Source of the DNA: Zeugodacus cucurbitae
Taxonomy: Eukaryota > Arthropoda > Insecta > Diptera > Tephritidae
Length of the DNA stretch: 64,000 nt
Direction of reading: 5' to 3'
Assembly: GCF_028554725.1 (NCBI RefSeq)
Contig: NC_071670.1
Coordinates: forward strand, 67,369,001-67,433,000
Below the pieces are notes generated by a model. It did not search any database. It was not told the origin of the DNA and saw nothing but the letters and a program-made list of their open reading frames with translations. How positions within the stretch are numbered: the first letter of the stretch is position 1; each line of letters opens with the position of its first letter. The translations under genes and the position numbers were made by a program. This document shows, in pieces, positions 59,883 to 64,000 of this stretch.

Positions 59883-60900
59883 CGAGGTGTGTTCAAAAAA
59901 TAACGGGAATTTTCGTGTTTTTGAAAAAAATATTTCAGCATTCGTTTATATTAAGGGGCACACCTAGTGTGAAATTTCAAAAAAAATCAATTTTTTGGTT
60001 CGTATTTCGATAGATTACACCTAACAACATATTAAAATTCCAAATCGATATCTCAAATAGTTTTTGAGTTATAGCAATTTAAAGAGCAGCCGCTCGGTAA
60101 CAGAGAAAACGATCATTTTATCTTTTCTCGAAACAGCATTTTCCGAATTTGCTGCAGTGATTACTCAAAAACAAATGATCCGATCACTACAGAATTTACA
60201 TGTTCTATATATAGTTCTCCGTACAATGACTTTTCGATTTTTGATCTGATCAAAAAATCGAATTTTGGCAGGACAAAAACGACCAAAATTTTGGGTAAAA
60301 TTCGACTATTTTTTTTTAAAAGCCGCCATATTGTCTATTTTTGATTTTTCTATCGTAGCTCTTTGTGAAGACAATATTATCTAGTTTAAGGAGAATTTTT
60401 TTTAGATTTCATCCACGGAGAAGCCCGGAATCACTGCATCAGTGAAGGACCTTTTTTTCGCGCCGTCGGAGATCGACTATAACTTAAAAAATATTTAATT
60501 TTTTTTTTCAAAAATTTCATTGTATATTCTTGAAACATGTATAAATATATTCTTAAAATTTTGAAATAATTGATAAAGTAGTTTTTTTAATAAAAATTCC
60601 CAAAAATCTCCTTTTTTTAGGCCATTACACTAGGTGTTATCGCCTTTAAAATAGTCCACATTCGAAAATAAGAGAACATATAAATCACTTATGCCAGTGA
60701 TTTCTCTTAGCCTTGTAAAACGATGGCACTTTCAAGGAGTCTTTGATGTCTGGCGAATATGCCGGCTAGGGAATTTTACGACCAAACAACGAAGTGGAAT
60801 GACTATTCCTTAACATTATCACTACTTTTTCACAAATAATTAGAACAAACTTGGAGCAACAGTTGTCAATGTAAGATCAAGGAAGTAATAAGTCAGTCAA
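59883..60900 (-). mobile_element. Mariner copy M4 with TTAA foldback element, right end lost
   Basis: After TA: CGAGGTGTGTTCAAAAAATA ACGGGAATTTTCG. The TTAA insert interrupts it at 59951-59954. Mariner sequence resumes as TATCGCCTTTAAAATAGTCC. No second AACGGGAATTTT end is found, so the right limit (about 60900) is approximate. Confidence 0.65.
59955..60637. mobile_element. TTAA foldback element (copy in M4)
   Basis: 683 bp. Starts GGGGCACACCTAGTGTGAAA directly after TTAA and ends ...TTACACTAGGTGT. The last bases (GCCCC) and right TTAA are deleted. It is closely similar along its length to 54486-55112, but keeps about 55-60 bp near the left end that the other copy lost, so neither derives from the other in its present form. 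Confidence 0.75.
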
Positions 60901-62464
60901 ACAAATTTTAAAATAAATATTTAACTGTAAAATACTTAATTATCACAACTTTTATTAAAGTACACAGTTACCAGCAACCGTAATAAGATTAATTGTCTCT
61001 GTTACAAATTAAAATTGCAACATAAATCACTTACCACATCAGGTAGCAGTAAATACCAAGAAGGTATGCAAATTTCGTAAAATAAATTCTACAAAAATAT
61101 ATAATATTTGGTGCTTGTATTTGAATTACGTCAATAATAACGCAAAATCGGTAAATTCAATTGATTACAATCTTTAAGCTTCTGAAAGTTAACAGAAGGA
61201 AATACTGTGTTAAGCCTTGATTAATTATGGAAAATACATATAGCATTACAAAAACAAAACAGATAGCAAAGCCCAAATTGTACAGCAAAAAACACTCCTT
61301 GATTAAAACTATTGAACGTTTTTTTAGTTTTTAGAAAAGACTAAAAGGAAAAAGTAGGCTGTATATACCCCTAACACCGGAGATAAACTGTTGGAAAATT
61401 TGGCGAGGTACAGAAATATCATGTGATTCTTCTTGCTGACTACCACTTGATGCAGACAAATTAGTAATTTATTAAATTAGGAGACTCTTTCAAACATCTA
61501 TAAGCTTATAAAGCTGAGAAATGTATATATTTAATTTTTGTATAATTCTTAATTTTATTTTTTATTTCAATCAGTACAGTTTCTTACAGGGTTAGTAGTA
61601 AAATCAATGGCAACAATGTCGCACACAGTGAAATAAATAAATTTGTACTTGCGACATTTTTTTTTTTCAAACAAATATGGCAATAGTTAAAAATGCAAAT
61701 GTCGCAGGCGCTAATTGAATTTCAGACTCAACATTCACAGATAAAAAGATAGCAAAATTAATTATATCAATAAATAAATACGTTAGTAGGCTAGGGAGGT
61801 TCTTATAAAAGTGATGTGAATTAAACAAGTTGAAAATTATATGGATTCCACAAACAGGAAAGGAACGGTACTATCGATCTGGTTGAATATCTAACATTGA
61901 CATGAACATCAACAATATTATTATATTATTAGTATATATTCACCCTTAACCATCTCGGATGCAAAAGTTTTTACGATAATCAAGTATCCACAGACAGACC
62001 CCTTTTTAGTAAGGAACTCGGTGTCAAATCTCATATTTTGTTGTTGTTTTTGTATCGGCAAAATATTGCCCAAGTAGTTTTGAATAATACAGCCGAGTTG
62101 ACAGCCCATTGAGTGATAAAAATCCAAGTCCGTTCAGGATACATAGACCAGATTGTCGTGAGAACGGATAAACCTCTTATGTTGTTGTCCGACACTCAAA
62201 AATTTTAATAATTTAGAACCTACCTAATACACCCAATACACTTGTTAAAACCTGTGTGCGGCTAATAAAAACAAACAAATCTATGTATCTTGCATATTTA
62301 TTAGAGTAAACTGTAAATTCTTACTATTTATTATTATTCGTTTTGTTGTTGGCAGCCACAACAGATTTACTAGAAATAAATATATATTGAAGTAGTGGTT
62401 GTAGTTAAAGGTATGTATTTGCAGTGTATGAATTGTACATTTGTTCTATAAATTATTTGCTCAG
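60901..62464. other. Upstream stretch without gene
   Basis: AT-rich. A good minus-strand donor, GATGTG|GTAAGTG, at about 61030 could belong to a pigs 5' non-coding exon, but there is no other support. Nothing else recognised. Confidence 0.45.
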
Positions 62465-63036
62465 TTCCAGCAACAACAATAACAACAACTACAACAAAGT
62501 AAACAGCAACAACTTTAGCAGAAATGCAAATAAACAGACGGTGAGTATACATAAATTAAAGCAAATATACATATGTACGAATATGTGTAGGTGCTTGTAC
62601 TTAGAACTAACAACTAGAGCACCAAATAATTAAAACAAGCAAAAAACAAAGCACCACAATCCAACAACAACAACGAAAATCGAACATTGCACTAGCAGAA
62701 TGTAGAAATCGGACAAAATTTGGTTTTTCGGTTACTTGAACGATTGTAAATTAAGTTTCAAATGCAAATCAAAGCGTTACCTTTATACAAATATGTATAT
62801 ATAGAGGCATATATACATATATAAAAAAAATATATAAGAAGTTGCAATACCAATTTATATACTTCCATTTGCAGCATTTGCGACTTAAGAGTGCTTTTAA
62901 TAATTCTTGTAGAGTCTCTCCTAAATCTATGTCAATGCGGTTGAAACCAACAAACACTAGACGCCGTCTGCGGTTACTTCTAAATCACATTGAGACAGTG
63001 TTCAGCGCTGTAACTAGCATAATAATTCAATTCTAA
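62465..63036 (+). CDS. Possible two-exon open frame, plus strand (uncertain)
   Basis: I do not recognise this. Signals in series: acceptor TTATTTGCTCAG (ending 62464), an open 76-nt segment, donor ACG|GTGAGTAT (62541), and acceptor CTTCCATTTGCAG (ending 62874). A second segment, 62875-63036, then ends in TAA. The joined frame reads SSNNNNNNYNKVNSNNFSRN ANKQT, then HLRLKSAFNNSCRVSPKSMS, MRLKPTNTRRRLRLLLNHIE and 13 more residues: an Asn-rich then an Arg-rich tail. The minus strand over the second segment is also open (FNRIDIDLGETLQELLKALL), which weakens the case. It could be the 3' end of a neighbouring gene, an untranslated exon or chance. Confidence 0.2.
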
Positions 63037-63517
63037 TAACGTACAGCGTAATATTCGCAATTTTTACTTAACTCGACTTATGCGCTTCTTTACTTGCAAT
63101 GTGTATACACATTTGTATGCTTGTGCTTCAGAAACAAACATGAACTTGAACTTTATGCCTTTTGAGAAAAAATAACTTATTGCTTTTGACACTTTTTCAC
63201 GCACCTTTAAACACTTTAGTAACCTGATATTCCATACACCTGATTTTAGCTTGCTTCCTTTTAGTATACGAATACACATTATTTCCTCGAAAATGCTTTG
63301 AATATTATACAAAAGGGAATAAATATACTCTTTTTTAAATAAATATATATAAATATACTATGTGATATGTACATATTTATTAATATACTATACACTGCGC
63401 GCTAGAATGGTTCTTTTATTCAGAAGTGCATTTAAGTGCAATCTAATGAAACTCTAAAGTCGTATATGTATGTATGTACATACAGTACATATACATACAG
63501 TATACAGTATATACATA
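63037..63517. other. Upstream stretch without gene
   Basis: AT-rich with TACATA/CATACAG simple sequence at 63465-63517. Nothing coding recognised. Confidence 0.6.
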
Positions 63518-63783
63518 CAGTTGAACTTCCATAACTCGAAGTTCTCCATAACTCGAACTCTTGAAGAGGCAATAGAGTGCAACATTCATACAAATTTCCT
63601 TCCATAAATCGAACTTTTTGGTCAGGACATAATAGTAAGAGAAGTTAATAAATAGAACAATGTACAAATCTATATTTTATTGCTTTTTGAAAATTTATAT
63701 GTTTTAATGAAAATTCTATAACTCGAAGTCTCTCGAAGTTTTTTTTGTGGTTTATGGTGATTCGAGTTAGAGAAGTTCCACTG
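63518..63783. mobile_element. Pogo/Tigger-type MITE, short complete copy P3
   Basis: 266 bp, flanked by TA (63516-63517 and 63784-63785). Left end CAGTTGAACTTCCATAACTC; right end GAGTTAGAGAAGTTCCACTG, its near-perfect inverse. Subterminal AACTCGAA boxes as in P1. An internal deletion relative to P1 explains the short length. Confidence 0.85.
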
Positions 63784-64000
63784 TATATATTTAAGTATGT
63801 ACATATGTAATTGTATTTATTAACTCCTGCCCCAACGAGTGGATAAAACTTAATTGACTTCAACTATTATTCACTACTCATTGTTATTGTCCACTAAATC
63901 ACTCTTTATATGGGGTGATATTTTAAAATAACCTAAGTCGACTTAAGCGAAAGTCTTTATTTTTTATTTTTATACAAATCCAGAAATATATTTTATATGT

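Overview
This is an AT-rich animal window from a higher fly (Diptera, Schizophora). Repeat families I associate with tephritid fruit flies make a tephritid likely, but I cannot prove that from sequence alone. The one gene I can assign firmly is on the minus strand: the 5' coding part of pickled eggs (pigs), a GAS2-family cytolinker with a calponin-homology (CH) domain. Four coding exons are visible and join in frame at GT..AG junctions: exon 1 with the start codon (55499-55666), exon 2 (1545-1741), exon 3 (356-474) and the beginning of exon 4 (1-177, running off the left edge). Together they give 220 residues. The rest of the protein, where GAS2-family members carry the GAS2/GAR microtubule-binding domain, lies left of the window.

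About 84% of the window is one intron. Coding exons 1 and 2 are separated by 53,757 bp (1742-55498). I find no convincing nested protein-coding gene there. What is recognisable is a graveyard of transposable elements. It holds several internally deleted copies of one mariner family (inner terminal-repeat core AATAACGGGAATTTT), palindromic TTAA-flanked elements nested inside some of them, pogo/Tigger-type and other inverted-repeat MITEs, five copies of a 1.2-kb dispersed repeat with hairpin ends, a second hairpin-ended repeat with internal tandem units, and decayed non-LTR retrotransposon ends. Between them are TATATG- and CA-rich simple sequence and several GC-richer, repeat-poor islands (around 22.2-22.7, 24.1-25.4, 29.5-30.8, 32.2-33.0, 36.4-37.0, 44.0-44.3, 45.8-46.6, 48.9-49.5, 52.6-53.5 kb). 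These islands are candidates for cis-regulatory DNA or non-coding exons.

From 55667 to 64000 is the upstream side of pigs: 5' leader or promoter DNA, more mariner and pogo copies, a GC-richer island at 58.8-59.0 kb that could be the promoter, and at 62465-63036 a weakly supported two-exon open frame on the plus strand.

The most unusual structure is that at least three mariner copies (17849-18736, 54397-55298, 59883-about 60900) carry a later insertion of a roughly 630-680 bp foldback element at a TTAA within the same short stretch of the mariner. Sister mariner copies in the window are empty there. I found no CRISPR array, rRNA, recognisable tRNA or bacterial/viral gene cluster.
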